A stretch of DNA of 64,000 nt from Thiotrichales bacterium. Lineage in GTDB: Bacteria; Pseudomonadota; Gammaproteobacteria; Beggiatoales; Beggiatoaceae. The notes below the pieces were generated by a model. The model had not been told where the DNA came from. It made no database searches and saw nothing but the letters and a program-made list of their open reading frames with translations. The DNA is taken from assembly GCA_016745035.1 (NCBI GenBank), contig JADGDE010000001.1:284407-348406 (forward strand), in the 5' to 3' direction. Within the stretch, counting starts at the first letter, position 1. Each line of letters opens with the position of its first letter. Below are positions 1 to 8,409 of the stretch, one piece after another. A program made the translations under genes and the position numbers.

Positions 1-1058
1 GGGAGCATTCAGAATCGACCGCTGCACATTTGGCGTGTGGTACATGGCTTAGAGATGGTGAGATGTTTAACCGCTTTATTTATGGCGGTGATGATTTAGA
101 GCATGTTGAGGATTTGCCGTTTTCTTTTCAGATGATTGAGTCTGAATTATGCCCGATGGATTACAACCAAGATAGCATTGTTCAAGGTATAAAAAAGAAT
201 AAATGGGCTAAGCCTAAAAGTTATTTTTTTTATAAAGATTCTAAATTATTGAAACGTGATTTTCTTGAGTTGTCATTTGATGAAATTGCCCATTTAAAAT
301 TTACAAGACGGATTAATCAGACCCGTGGGCAAAGTATTTTACATGCGGTTTTAAAACGCTTACGTGATATTGATGATATTGAAACCAGCGAGCGTTATGC
401 CTTGCGTATGGCAGCGGCGATGGGTGCTTATATTAAGCGTGACCCACAAATGCGAGTAAATGAAACCACTCAGCAGCGCTCCTATGAATTTCGCCCCGGT
501 ATGGTCTGGGATGATTTAAAGCCCGGTGAAGATGTCGGCATGATTTCTACAGATAGACCTAACCCTAATTTAATGCAATTTATTTCAGGACAATATCGTG
601 GAATTGGTCTAGGCACTAGAGGCTCTTATTCTGATGTAGCTAATCATTATGATGGGAGTTTTTCAGCACAAAGACAGGAATTAGTTACAAGCTGGCAAGG
701 TACGGTTGTTTTACAAGATAAATTCATTAGAGGGCATGAAGCACCAAAGAATAAATTTTTTGTTAATTCAAGCGTGTTATCTGGTGCGATAAGGCTGCCT
801 AGGGATGTTGATTTAAGAACTTTAGAATGGGCTGATTATGGTTGCCCTGTGATGCCTTGGATTGATCCGGTTAAAGAATGGAACGGTGAAAAAATAGCTG
901 TGGAAGCGGGTTTCAAATCGCGTTCTAGCGTGGTGCGTGGGCGTAGTCATAACCCTAATGAAGTGTATGCAGAAATTCAATCCGAGCGAGAACAAGCTAA
1001 AACCGATGGTCTTTGTTTTTCATCGGACTTTGGTCACTCAGCTAAAAACATGGTGTAG
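1..1058 (+). CDS. Phage portal protein, lambda family (5' partial)
   Basis: Portal proteins form the dodecameric ring at the capsid vertex through which DNA is packaged. The frame is open from the left edge of the window, so the N-terminus lies outside; the TTG at 30 is not a believable start. The C-terminal part of a lambda-type portal is visible: a conserved aromatic/basic N-part of the fragment and, near the end, the MPWIDPVKE segment followed by Gly/Ser and an RG-rich stretch and a Glu/Gln-rich helix. About 350 residues are present against about 500 in the family. It heads the late operon: the next gene starts 2 bases after its stop. The family is well supported; the missing N-terminus cannot be judged. 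Confidence 0.85.
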   Translation, partial: EHSESTAAHLACGTWLRDGEMFNRFIYGGDDLEHVEDLPFSFQMIESELCPMDYNQDSIVQGIKKNKWAKPKSYFFYKDSKLLKRDFLELSFDEIAHLKFTRRINQTRGQSILHAVLKRLRDIDDIETSERYALRMAAAMGAYIKRDPQMRVNETTQQRSYEFRPGMVWDDLKPGEDVGMISTDRPNPNLMQFISGQYRGIGLGTRGSYSDVANHYDGSFSAQRQELVTSWQGTVVLQDKFIRGHEAPKNKFFVNSSVLSGAIRLPRDVDLRTLEWADYGCPVMPWIDPVKEWNGEKIAVEAGFKSRSSVVRGRSHNPNEVYAEIQSEREQAKTDGLCFSSDFGHSAKNMV

Positions 1059-1060
1059 CA

Positions 1061-1351
1061 ATGGCTGATATAGAGGACAAAATCGATAAGTTTGAGGAAC
1101 GTTTTCAAGAAAAACTAGAGCAAATTTCACATGAATTACGTGAATTAGTGCGTATTCAACAAAAGCAAGTTTCTCAAGATGCACGTTTACAAGATTTATC
1201 TAATGTTGTTAAGCAAAACTCAAAAACTATTCGTTCACTAGAACTAGATAGGGTTCAGTTTGTGGTATTTAAAAAACAAGCTGCATGGGGTTTTGGGCTG
1301 CTTTCCTCAGTTATTGGGGCATTAATTACTTACATTATAGGGGTTAATTAG
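1061..1351 (+). CDS. Small coiled-coil protein with C-terminal membrane segment (XhlA-like)
   Basis: 96 residues. Residues 1-65 are a heptad-rich, Glu/Lys/Gln-rich coiled coil, and residues 73-94 form one hydrophobic segment (WGFGLLSSVIGALITYIIG) ending two residues before the stop. This architecture resembles XhlA-type phage proteins that sit in the membrane during lysis, but the match is by layout only. It lies between portal and protease/capsid genes, an unusual place for a lysis gene, so an adaptor or membrane-associated role is equally possible. Translationally linked to its neighbours by 2-base and 0-base gaps. Confidence 0.55.
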   Translation: MADIEDKIDKFEERFQEKLEQISHELRELVRIQQKQVSQDARLQDLSNVVKQNSKTIRSLELDRVQFVVFKKQAAWGFGLLSSVIGALITYIIGVN

Positions 1352-1669
1352 ATGGATAAATTAAAAGGTATTTTTGTTGGTGTGTTGGTTTGGCTTGTCC
1401 ATCAGCTTTCCAATGAATTAAGTGCCGAAAAACTAGAACAGCATTTTCGTGATGTGTTGAGCGATGAAGTGATGGATACGTTATTTCTTGCTGTTGAACA
1501 TGCTATAAATTCTAGTATCCCCACATTTCAAAAAAGGCGCTTAGTTGAAGCTGAATTGGCAAAGGCTAAAGAACAAATGAGCCGTGCTGCACAAGACAAA
1601 CTTAGCAATGCAGGTGAGTTTATTTTGCGTTCAGCTATCGAATATATTTTGAGCAAACAAGATGCCTAA
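1352..1669 (+). CDS. Hypothetical phage protein
   Basis: 105 residues, not recognised. It begins immediately after the stop of the upstream gene and overlaps the protease/capsid gene by 8 bases. There is a hydrophobic patch at residues 6-18 followed by a predominantly helical, charged sequence (EKLEQHFRDVL, RRLVEAELAKAKEQMSRA). It forms a pair with the upstream coiled-coil membrane protein, inserted between portal and capsid genes. No function is claimed. Confidence 0.5.
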   Translation: MDKLKGIFVGVLVWLVHQLSNELSAEKLEQHFRDVLSDEVMDTLFLAVEHAINSSIPTFQKRRLVEAELAKAKEQMSRAAQDKLSNAGEFILRSAIEYILSKQDA

Positions 1670-3554
1670 ACAAATCGACGCTTTAAAACGTGCGTTAGAT
1701 GGCGAAAACCTAGCCATTATTGATGATGAAAAACGCATTATCGAGTTTTCTTGTGCCAGTGAGATTCGATATCACCGTTGGTGGTATGACGAAATTCTAG
1801 GGCTTGATAGTGGCGAATGTGACTTAGCCCGTTTGAATAACGGTGCGCCCCTGATGAAAAACCATAAGGAAGGCATTGGTGCTGTGGTGAAAGCATGGAT
1901 TGCTGATAAGCGTTTACATGCTCAAGTTCAGCTTAGCAGCCGTGATTCATTGGCTGATTTTTGGTCGGATATTAAAGCCGGTTTAATCAAAAACGTCTCG
2001 ATTGGTTACAACGTCCGCAAAATCAAGTTGATTGAAGAAAATGAAGACAGTGATGTTTATCGCGTCACTGATTGGTTGCCCTTAGAGATTTCTATTTTAG
2101 ATATTCCCCCTGCTGATGACAGCGTGGGAATTGGTCGTTCTGATGTTGAACATTTTATCCGTAGTAAAGGAGGCGAGATGCCTAAACCAAAACAAAGCGG
2201 TGCTGCTGATGGTGATCAACAGCCAGCCGATGAACCATTAACCCGTGACAACGGCAATCAAGAACAAGACTCGACCGCTTTAAGCCGTGAAGACAACCAA
2301 CAGCGTTGTGCTGATATTCGTTCCTTGTTTGTGGTTTTCCCTGATTTGCCTGAAAAAGAGCAACAGCGTTGCCTTGATGATTCGGCGGTTTCTGTTGAAC
2401 AAGCACGGGCAATTGTTGAAACGCATTATCGAAAAAAGCAAAACACCACACCGGTGGGCACAGAAGGTGATATGTCGCACCGCGATGCCGACGTGACAGT
2501 CGATGCCCGCGATAAGTTCAAAAAAGGTGCAGAGCAAGCCTTGTTAGATCGGGCTGGTTATTCCAAAAAAGTTGATCGTGGTAATGAGCTTTTGGGCTAT
2601 TCCTTGCGTGAAATGTGCCGGCATTCCTTGCAGATTGCCAATCTCGATACCGGTGGCAATGCACAAGCCATGATTGGGCGTGCTTTCACTACCTCTGATT
2701 TTCCTCACATCCTTGAGGCAATTGCCAATAAGTCATTAATGGAAGGCTATCAAGGGCGTTCGCATACTTATGAAGCATGGACAATTAAAGGCAATTTGTC
2801 CGATTTCAAAGTTAATAAACGGGTGGGTTTAACCGGGTTTGAGCGCTTCAAAAAATTACGTGAAGCGGGTGAGCGTAAGGCAGGAACCATCGGCGAATAC
2901 TTTGAAAATATTCAGCTCGCAACTTTTGCGATGGCTTTCGGTTTGAGTCGTGAAACCATCATCAATGATGACCTCTCTGCTTTCACTGAAATCCCTTTTA
3001 ATATTGGTGAAGCTGCAAAATTAACCATCGCTATTGAAGTCTATGATTATTTGAATAGCAATCCCAATCTAGCCGATGGTTCCCCTTTATTCAGTGTTGC
3101 CCGTAAAAATCTGCAAACGGGTTCCCCGATAGATAAAGATTCCTTAAAAGCCATGAAAAGTGGCTTAGCCAATCAAAAACTTCATGATAAAGGTGATGTG
3201 TTAGGGATTCGTCCTAAGCATTTAATCGTGCCTGAAGTGATGGAATGGGAGGCTGATGCTTGGATGCTAGAGCCGAAAATTCAACTTGCTGGCGAAGCCA
3301 ATACCGAGCGACGCAACCCAGCTTACAAAATGGCTGAGGTGGTCGCTGAATCCTTGCTTAATGAACGCAATGATAAGGCTTGGTATATGGCGGCTGAACG
3401 CTCAACCGAAATCGCTTATTTAGACGGTATTGATGAACCAACGATTGAGCAAAAAACAGGCTGGACAACGGATGGTATTGAAATGGAAGCCTTTATCGAT
3501 TTTGGTGTGGGTTGCCGTGATTTTCGTCGTATCCGAAAAAATCCGGGGGTTTAA
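1662..3554 (+). CDS. Prohead protease / major capsid protein fusion
   Basis: 630 residues. Residues 1-160 match the HK97-type prohead protease (peptidase S78): a conserved Asn-His (His68 in MKNHKEG) and a Ser in NVSIGY (Ser113) are the likely catalytic pair. Residues about 165-270 are a low-complexity, Asp/Glu/Gln-rich linker resembling a scaffold (delta) domain. Residues about 280-630 are a HK97-fold major capsid protein. Protease-capsid fusions are known in this portal family; the capsid part would be released by self-cleavage. Starts at ATG 1662 inside the previous gene. The reading frame is intact. Confidence 0.85.
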   Translation: MPKQIDALKRALDGENLAIIDDEKRIIEFSCASEIRYHRWWYDEILGLDSGECDLARLNNGAPLMKNHKEGIGAVVKAWIADKRLHAQVQLSSRDSLADFWSDIKAGLIKNVSIGYNVRKIKLIEENEDSDVYRVTDWLPLEISILDIPPADDSVGIGRSDVEHFIRSKGGEMPKPKQSGAADGDQQPADEPLTRDNGNQEQDSTALSREDNQQRCADIRSLFVVFPDLPEKEQQRCLDDSAVSVEQARAIVETHYRKKQNTTPVGTEGDMSHRDADVTVDARDKFKKGAEQALLDRAGYSKKVDRGNELLGYSLREMCRHSLQIANLDTGGNAQAMIGRAFTTSDFPHILEAIANKSLMEGYQGRSHTYEAWTIKGNLSDFKVNKRVGLTGFERFKKLREAGERKAGTIGEYFENIQLATFAMAFGLSRETIINDDLSAFTEIPFNIGEAAKLTIAIEVYDYLNSNPNLADGSPLFSVARKNLQTGSPIDKDSLKAMKSGLANQKLHDKGDVLGIRPKHLIVPEVMEWEADAWMLEPKIQLAGEANTERRNPAYKMAEVVAESLLNERNDKAWYMAAERSTEIAYLDGIDEPTIEQKTGWTTDGIEMEAFIDFGVGCRDFRRIRKNPGV

Positions 3555-3556
3555 AA

Positions 3557-3901
3557 GTGAATAACTACGTTTGCAAAGGTCAAAGCTTTGAGTACCAAAA
3601 CATCGGTATTGAAATCATTCCCGCCGGAACCGCTGTTGCTATTGGCGCTTTAATCGCCGTTGCTGCTGTCAATATTCATCCCGGTGATACGGGTGTTTGT
3701 CATTTAGACGGGGTTTATCAATTGAAGAAAAAAGCCGGTGAAACGTGGACACAAGGTCAAGCATTATGGATGAAACGTGCTGATAGCGTGTTTACCAATG
3801 CTGAGCCTAGCGCTGAAAATTTAGGCGATTATGTAACCGGTGCGCATGTGTATGAAGCGGCTGGTGCAAGTCCTGTTTTAGCGAATATTTTGTTGCGTTA
3901 A
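3557..3901 (+). CDS. DUF2190 family capsid cement-like protein
   Basis: 114 residues, GTG start two bases after the capsid stop with a G-rich ribosome site just upstream. The beta-rich sequence with an alanine-rich early strand (GTAVAIGALIAVAA), the QALWMK motif and a C-terminal AAGASPVLANILL segment is typical of DUF2190 proteins, which follow capsid genes in many siphophages and act as capsid decoration or cement. Its stop overlaps the start of the next gene (TAATG). Confidence 0.75.
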   Translation: MNNYVCKGQSFEYQNIGIEIIPAGTAVAIGALIAVAAVNIHPGDTGVCHLDGVYQLKKKAGETWTQGQALWMKRADSVFTNAEPSAENLGDYVTGAHVYEAAGASPVLANILLR

Positions 3902-4587
3902 TGTTTGAAGATGATCTGTCAATTCTCTACAAAGCAACTGGGGTTTTAGCACTCTATATTGCTGATGATGGCACGTCTTACGTGCGCTATGTGTTGATAG
4001 ATACGGGTGTTGCTGCCATGCCGGAAAATGACGGGTTGCAGCAACAAGAAGCCTTAATCACCATTTCATTTTTACCTGATGACTTTGTTCCCCGTGCCGG
4101 TGACAGAATCCAAACCGCAGCGGCTTGTTATCGTCTTGATTCATTATTTGAGCAAGATAATCAGCAAGCAACATGGCGAGTATTAGAAGATGGATCCGGT
4201 GTTGATGTTCCTGAGCAAGCAAGTGGCGCTGATAGCGCTTTAAAAACGACAGGAATAGCGGGGGCTACATTAAGTGGGCATCGGGTTGTGGTCTCAGAAA
4301 ATGGGGTTTTGCAATACGCTAGCAACTTGGTTGTATCACATACGCTTAGTTTGGTTGGTTTAACGACTGGAGCGGTGACGGCAGGACAGCAAGTATCCGT
4401 TCATACTTTTGGTGAATTAACAGACCCAAGTTTTAGCTTTGATGTGACAAAGGCTATTTACTTGGGAAACGATGGCGGTTTGATTCAATACTTGCCGGAT
4501 TCGCCTGCGATGATTTTTAGGTTAGCGCGACCACTGTCGGCTAATACGATTTTTTGGCAGCCTCAAGCGCTGTTCACACAGGAATAA
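3901..4587 (+). CDS. Head closure-like protein fused to an appendage-like beta domain
   Basis: 228 residues. Residues 1-100 look like a small head-tail joining/closure protein (beta-rich, LPDDFVPRAGDRIQTAAACYRLD, typical of neck proteins). After an Ala/Ser/Asp linker, residues about 115-228 form a second beta-rich unit (SGHRVVV, YASN, GLTTGAVTAGQQVSVHTFGELTDPSFSF, IFRLARPLS, IFWQPQ) of the kind found in small phage appendage or structural proteins. The fusion is inferred from the two clearly different halves; the position directly after the cement gene supports a connector role. Confidence 0.6.
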   Translation: MFEDDLSILYKATGVLALYIADDGTSYVRYVLIDTGVAAMPENDGLQQQEALITISFLPDDFVPRAGDRIQTAAACYRLDSLFEQDNQQATWRVLEDGSGVDVPEQASGADSALKTTGIAGATLSGHRVVVSENGVLQYASNLVVSHTLSLVGLTTGAVTAGQQVSVHTFGELTDPSFSFDVTKAIYLGNDGGLIQYLPDSPAMIFRLARPLSANTIFWQPQALFTQE

Positions 4588-4590
4588 GAT

Positions 4591-5106
4591 ATGGCTGATA
4601 AATATGTACAGTTTGATCCAGCAATTGGACTTGATAAACAAGTCGAATTTACTACCTCAAGTGCGGGGGTTGGAGATGCGGGGAAAGGTACGGCACTAGG
4701 TACAGATGGCAAATTTCATGTATCAATGATGCCCAGCGGTATTGGTGCTGATACTAAAAATATTCCTGCTAGTGAAAATTTATCCGCTGGCGATTTTGTC
4801 AATGTCTGGAATGATGGTGGCACTGTAAAAGTGCGAAAAGCTGATGCAAGCACTTCAGGTAAGCTAGCAAATGGTTTTGTTTTAGAAGCTGTAACCAGTG
4901 GCAATGATGCTACCGTTTATTTCAATGGTGATAATACGGCAGTCACCAGCGTTACTGGTGGTCGTGTGTTTTTGAGTGCATCGATTGCTGGTGGGTTTGT
5001 GTCTACTGCACCTAGTATCGCAGGTAATGTTGTACAAGATATTGGCACAGGCACATCCGCCACGTCCATTTTCTTTGAGCCTAAAGCCGCTACGCTGTTA
5101 GCCTAA
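4591..5106 (+). CDS. Phage structural (appendage or decoration) protein
   Basis: 171 residues. Beta-rich, Gly/Ala/Ser/Thr-rich, no charged helical segments. The stretch NLSAGDFVNVWNDG, then KLANGFVLEAV and VTGGRVFLSA, resembles the second half of the upstream protein, so the two may share a domain type. Starts 3 bases after the previous stop. A virion decoration or appendage role is inferred from composition and position; no family name can be given with confidence. Confidence 0.5.
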   Translation: MADKYVQFDPAIGLDKQVEFTTSSAGVGDAGKGTALGTDGKFHVSMMPSGIGADTKNIPASENLSAGDFVNVWNDGGTVKVRKADASTSGKLANGFVLEAVTSGNDATVYFNGDNTAVTSVTGGRVFLSASIAGGFVSTAPSIAGNVVQDIGTGTSATSIFFEPKAATLLA

Positions 5107-5107
5107 A

Positions 5108-5482
5108 ATGGACAAATTAGCTTTTGTTAATCCTGATGGAGATATTGTCGCGCAGTCACTTGTGATCGCTGCAAAAAAGCGGCTGGTGTCAGCAAAAGCA
5201 ACCACCTCACTCGTAAGCGTCGGCACTGTGCCAGCGGGCAAAAAGTGGCTAATCGAGAACATTCTCGTCACATCAGATGCCGCCGCGACAGTACGTTTGC
5301 ACTTTTTAGAATCTGGCGAATCTGCTTTGCTTAAAAACGCCGTGCTTTACGATACCAGTATCGCGGCAAATGATGCTGTGAGTATTCCGGCGGGGCAAAT
5401 CATCAGCGCTAGCGGTGGGGTATCTTTGAGTGCTTCAGTTAATAACGCCATTGGCGTGCAAATCTGGGGTGTTGAGCTGTGA
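5108..5482 (+). CDS. Hypothetical phage structural protein
   Basis: 124 residues, beta-rich. The central part (GTVPAGKKWLIENILVTSDAAATVRLHFLESGE, then VSIPAGQIISASGG and a C-terminal VQIWGVEL) is the pattern of small beta-sandwich phage proteins that decorate capsid or tail. It lies one base after the previous gene and its stop overlaps the GTG start of the next (GTGA), indicating translational coupling. Function not known. Confidence 0.5.
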   Translation: MDKLAFVNPDGDIVAQSLVIAAKKRLVSAKATTSLVSVGTVPAGKKWLIENILVTSDAAATVRLHFLESGESALLKNAVLYDTSIAANDAVSIPAGQIISASGGVSLSASVNNAIGVQIWGVEL

Positions 5483-6237
5483 ACGGATTCGTTAGCATTA
5501 AATATGGCAGGCAAGCACTAAAAGTTAGCGCATTATCAAGTGGTTTTGTGCCTGATGTCAGCACTGATATTTTGCTTAAATACGGTAGTGAGCTTTATTT
5601 AAAACAGACGGTGACAAATAGACAGCTTTTAGTCTCGGATGGTTTTGCCTCTGAAGAAATCAGCGTTGAAAACTATGATATTTCAGGTGATACAAATGTA
5701 AGTGTCACCACACAAGTGCCTGCGCTTACAAGCAATAGCAGCACGGGGCTTGCTTTTGCTAGCAGTATATTTAGTGCAAGTTATGATGCTTACAAAGCAT
5801 TTGATTCTATCGAAGACAATACATCTGGCTGGTTTAGCAGCTCTAACCCAACGTATCCCCAATATGTGGGTTATATTTTTAATAATCCTGTCGCTAGCAA
5901 TAAAATCATGCTTAGAAACAGGGTCACAAACCCTGTTGCCTCCCCTGAGAGTATCGAGGTTCAGGTGTCTAACGATACGACGGATGGCGATAATGGAACT
6001 TGGCTGACGTTAAAAACATATCAAAACACAGACAACACCGCAGGCGCAGAATGGGCAGTAATTTTTGAGAATGTTATTCGATATAAGTCATATAGAATCA
6101 AAGTTATTTCATCCAATTATTCTACCTATGTTGGTGTTAGCGAGATAAAAATAGTCGCAAGTAATGCGGCACAGTTTACTCATACAGGCACAATATCAAA
6201 TCCGACGGCTGTCTACACGATGTGGAGTATAGGCTAA
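5479..6237 (+). CDS. Phage protein with discoidin (F5/8 type C)-like domain
   Basis: 252 residues, GTG start overlapping the previous stop. Residues about 80-235 have the layout of a discoidin/F5/8C domain: an early Ser-rich strand, YKAFD (the family's 'AFDG' site), GWFSS, YVGYIFNN, a strand with IEVQVSND, TWLTLKTYQN and a late YKSYRIKVIS...VGVSEIKI. Such domains bind sugars or surfaces, so a role in host recognition is plausible. It lies among connector genes rather than with the tail tip, which is unusual. Ends in TAATG, coupling it to the next gene. Confidence 0.6.
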   Translation: MNGFVSIKYGRQALKVSALSSGFVPDVSTDILLKYGSELYLKQTVTNRQLLVSDGFASEEISVENYDISGDTNVSVTTQVPALTSNSSTGLAFASSIFSASYDAYKAFDSIEDNTSGWFSSSNPTYPQYVGYIFNNPVASNKIMLRNRVTNPVASPESIEVQVSNDTTDGDNGTWLTLKTYQNTDNTAGAEWAVIFENVIRYKSYRIKVISSNYSTYVGVSEIKIVASNAAQFTHTGTISNPTAVYTMWSIG

Positions 6238-6704
6238 TGTCTCTGCCCATCCGTGAAAAAATCCTACAAAAAATCATTATCTTGCTTAAAGCTTTTGAGC
6301 AAAATAACAGCTTGGGTTTTGATGGTGTGACGGTATTGCGCAACCGCTCAATTTTGAATGAAAACGAAGTGCCTGCCTTATGTTTATGGGATAACCAAGC
6401 TGAATATAGAGACAAAAACTATCAAACTGAACAGCGGGTAATGCCGCTAAAAATTGATTTTTTAAACGTGGTTAATACGTCCGTTGATGCCTCACAAACG
6501 GCTAATTTATATGCCGCTGAAATTGAACGCCATGTCATGCAATACGATTTAGAATTTCAAGCGCTGATTGATAGCATCGCTTGCACTGGCTTAGAGATCG
6601 GCGTGCTTGAATCAGGCAGCACAACCTTGGGTGTATCCCTATTTTTTAATGTCACCTTTTCGACCGTAAAAGGCGATCCCTATTCTGGAGTTAATTATGC
6701 CTAG
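6237..6704 (+). CDS. Tail terminator/tail completion-like protein
   Basis: 155 residues from the ATG at 6237, which overlaps the preceding TAA; a longer reading from 6222 lacks support. The pattern is an N-terminal helix (REKILQKIIILLKAF), GVTVLRNRS, a conserved ENEVPALCLWDNQ strand and later ESGSTTLGVSLFFNVTF, as in lambda gpU / minor tail terminator families that cap the tail tube at the head end. Position between connector genes and the tail tube candidate fits. Overlaps the next gene by 8 bases. Confidence 0.55.
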   Translation: MSLPIREKILQKIIILLKAFEQNNSLGFDGVTVLRNRSILNENEVPALCLWDNQAEYRDKNYQTEQRVMPLKIDFLNVVNTSVDASQTANLYAAEIERHVMQYDLEFQALIDSIACTGLEIGVLESGSTTLGVSLFFNVTFSTVKGDPYSGVNYA

Positions 6705-7707
6705 TGCATCTGATGCAAAACTACAAATTGAAAATGGGCAAACGGTTGTCGATTTTACGGCATTGTCTAGCGTTGGTGGTGGTGTTCATGTCCATCCTAC
6801 CGCCAAGGTTTGGAGTAAATTCGCGGGCAATGAACCCGAAGTGTTGCCAGATGGTTTGGCAACTGGTGGCAAAATTAGTGCCGCTGAATCTGGGACTGAT
6901 GATGTCGTTACCTTGGCAGCCTTAAGCGCTTTCATCGGTGGAGTGCTGGTTGTTGCTAATGCAATGGATAAAACCATTACTCGCCCCAGCACATCAACGC
7001 ACCAAATCACCAGTATTGTGATTGCCGCAAACGGTACGGTATCCGTGGTTTCAGGTGTCGAGGGCAGTGCCTTTTCAGAAACACGGGGTGCTGCTGGTGC
7101 GCCGCCATTTATTCCTGTCGGTAGTATCGAGCTGGGGCAAGTGCGCCTAAGCGCCCAAGCCAGTGCGGCAATTGCTGCATCAGAAATTTTAAGCAACCCT
7201 GGTCAACACACTGAGCGTTATGATTACCCGGTTTTTGATGTCTATTCTGTCGGGGACAAAGACAATACGGCTTTTATACGTTTTAGTGCAGCTTTAGAAC
7301 AGATTCATAGTGATGATGATGGCACGACCGTAGCGGCTAAAGGTGTCTATGCCAAAGTATCAATTCCTGTTTTCACAGATATTAATTATGCAGCAGATTT
7401 TAAAACCGCCGAAATCAGCCACAGCAGCTCAAGCACACCAGTTTATATGGGGCGGAATGTTGTTGGTTCATCTGAAAGCTTGGGACAAGGCGGGTTCACC
7501 GCTTTCCTACAAGATGGCGTAACCGATGGACTTGTCGGTTTGGCTAATCAATTTTTAAGCTTTCGTTATTACCCCAGCCAGTACAAGCCTGCGCACCATA
7601 TTGTGCAAGGAAAATTAGGCATTGGGCGTTCTTATCCCGCCGGTGACAATATCAATGCCGCTTGCACCATTACCGCTGAACAGCCCGGTGTTAATCGTGC
7701 CAGTTGA
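6697..7707 (+). CDS. Probable major tail tube protein
   Basis: 336 residues, no stretch of hydrophobic helix. It begins SASDAKLQIENGQTVVDFTALSSVGGG and is rich in Gly/Ala/Ser/Thr beta strands, ending in a loose QPGVNRAS tail. Its place between the tail terminator candidate and the frameshifted tail chaperone is that of the major tail (tube) protein in lambda-like operons, and its long size would fit a tube subunit with an extra surface domain. Assignment rests on gene order more than on sequence. Confidence 0.55.
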   Translation: MPSASDAKLQIENGQTVVDFTALSSVGGGVHVHPTAKVWSKFAGNEPEVLPDGLATGGKISAAESGTDDVVTLAALSAFIGGVLVVANAMDKTITRPSTSTHQITSIVIAANGTVSVVSGVEGSAFSETRGAAGAPPFIPVGSIELGQVRLSAQASAAIAASEILSNPGQHTERYDYPVFDVYSVGDKDNTAFIRFSAALEQIHSDDDGTTVAAKGVYAKVSIPVFTDINYAADFKTAEISHSSSSTPVYMGRNVVGSSESLGQGGFTAFLQDGVTDGLVGLANQFLSFRYYPSQYKPAHHIVQGKLGIGRSYPAGDNINAACTITAEQPGVNRAS

Positions 7708-8272
7708 TGACTTTAAAACCGCTTATTTGGCAGCGCAGTGGTTGCCAAAAACGGAGACCATCCGCATACCACAGCTTGCGGTTTTATTTGATAAGGGTAA
7801 AAAGCAGGGATTTATTGACCGGCTAAAAGATACCAAAGCCGACAGTGAAGAATACAAAACGCTATTGGCTGAATATCAAGCTTATCAAGAGCATTTAAAC
7901 CAGCGTTGCACCTTTGAAGTGCGAGGCTTAAGCGCCCCTGAATTATCCAAAATTAAGGTTGCCAAAGCGCGGCTGGGTTCGGTAGAAGCGGCGTTAAAAG
8001 CGGTTAGCAATTCGACCGGCATGATGGCTCGTTCTGAGGCGATTAGAGCCGTATTAGATTTGGATGGTAATGCCGATGCTGAGCTGGCATCACGGCTTGA
8101 AGCGGTTTGTTTGGGAACTGTTTCACCTGAAATTGATATGGATTTGGCGGTTGTTATTGCCCAACATCACGGCGCTGTGCTGTGGAATTTAGCCGATAAA
8201 ATTTTTGAACTAACTGATCAAGGTTCGGTACTGGAAAAGCCGAAAACCTCTGGAAACACGAACCCCGCCTAA
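7697..8272 (+). CDS. Tail assembly chaperone, short (G-like) product
   Basis: About 191 residues if the GTG at 7697 is used; a GTG at 7688 in the same frame is an alternative. Either overlaps the end of the tail tube gene. The protein is helical and rather acidic, with no signal or membrane segment. Its place between tail tube and tape measure genes, and the open -1 frame across its stop, identify it as the upstream half of a lambda G/GT-type tail chaperone pair that helps assemble the tail around the tape measure protein. Confidence 0.6.
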   Translation: MPVDDFKTAYLAAQWLPKTETIRIPQLAVLFDKGKKQGFIDRLKDTKADSEEYKTLLAEYQAYQEHLNQRCTFEVRGLSAPELSKIKVAKARLGSVEAALKAVSNSTGMMARSEAIRAVLDLDGNADAELASRLEAVCLGTVSPEIDMDLAVVIAQHHGAVLWNLADKIFELTDQGSVLEKPKTSGNTNPA

Positions 8273-8409
8273 GAACCGCTTGCTTATTGGCAGAAAGAAG
8301 GGGTACAGGCTGGCTTTTTGAGTTGTTGCCAGATCTGTTTTCAGAGGGCTATTTAACTGAATTAGAAATGGCCGTTTGGTCATTGCATTATATGGAGCGG
8401 GCAGAGTGA
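7697..8409 (+). CDS. Tail assembly chaperone, -1 frameshift (GT-like) product
   Basis: The frame one base back from the G-like gene is open from about 8222 to a TGA at 8407-8409, past the zero-frame TAA at 8270-8272. It encodes about 56 extra residues with a convincing protein character: TGWLFELLPDLFSEG followed by LTELEMAVWSLHYMERAE. A candidate slip site is the run GGAAAAG at 8233-8239, where Lys AAG can re-pair as AAA. The next gene's GTG (8406-8408) overlaps the stop of this extended frame (GTGA), which would make no sense unless the extension is translated. The exact slip position is inferred. Confidence 0.6.
8233..8239 (+). promoter_or_regulatory. Candidate -1 ribosomal frameshift site
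   Basis: Zero-frame codons here are CTG GAA AAG CCG. The A-site lysine tRNA can move from AAG to AAA; the P-site match (GAA to GGA) is imperfect, unlike the lambda site GGGAAAG, so efficiency may be low. It is the best A-rich candidate between the last -1-frame stop (about 8219-8221) and the zero-frame stop at 8270. A second, weaker candidate is CCGAAAACC at 8240-8248. Confidence 0.45.
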
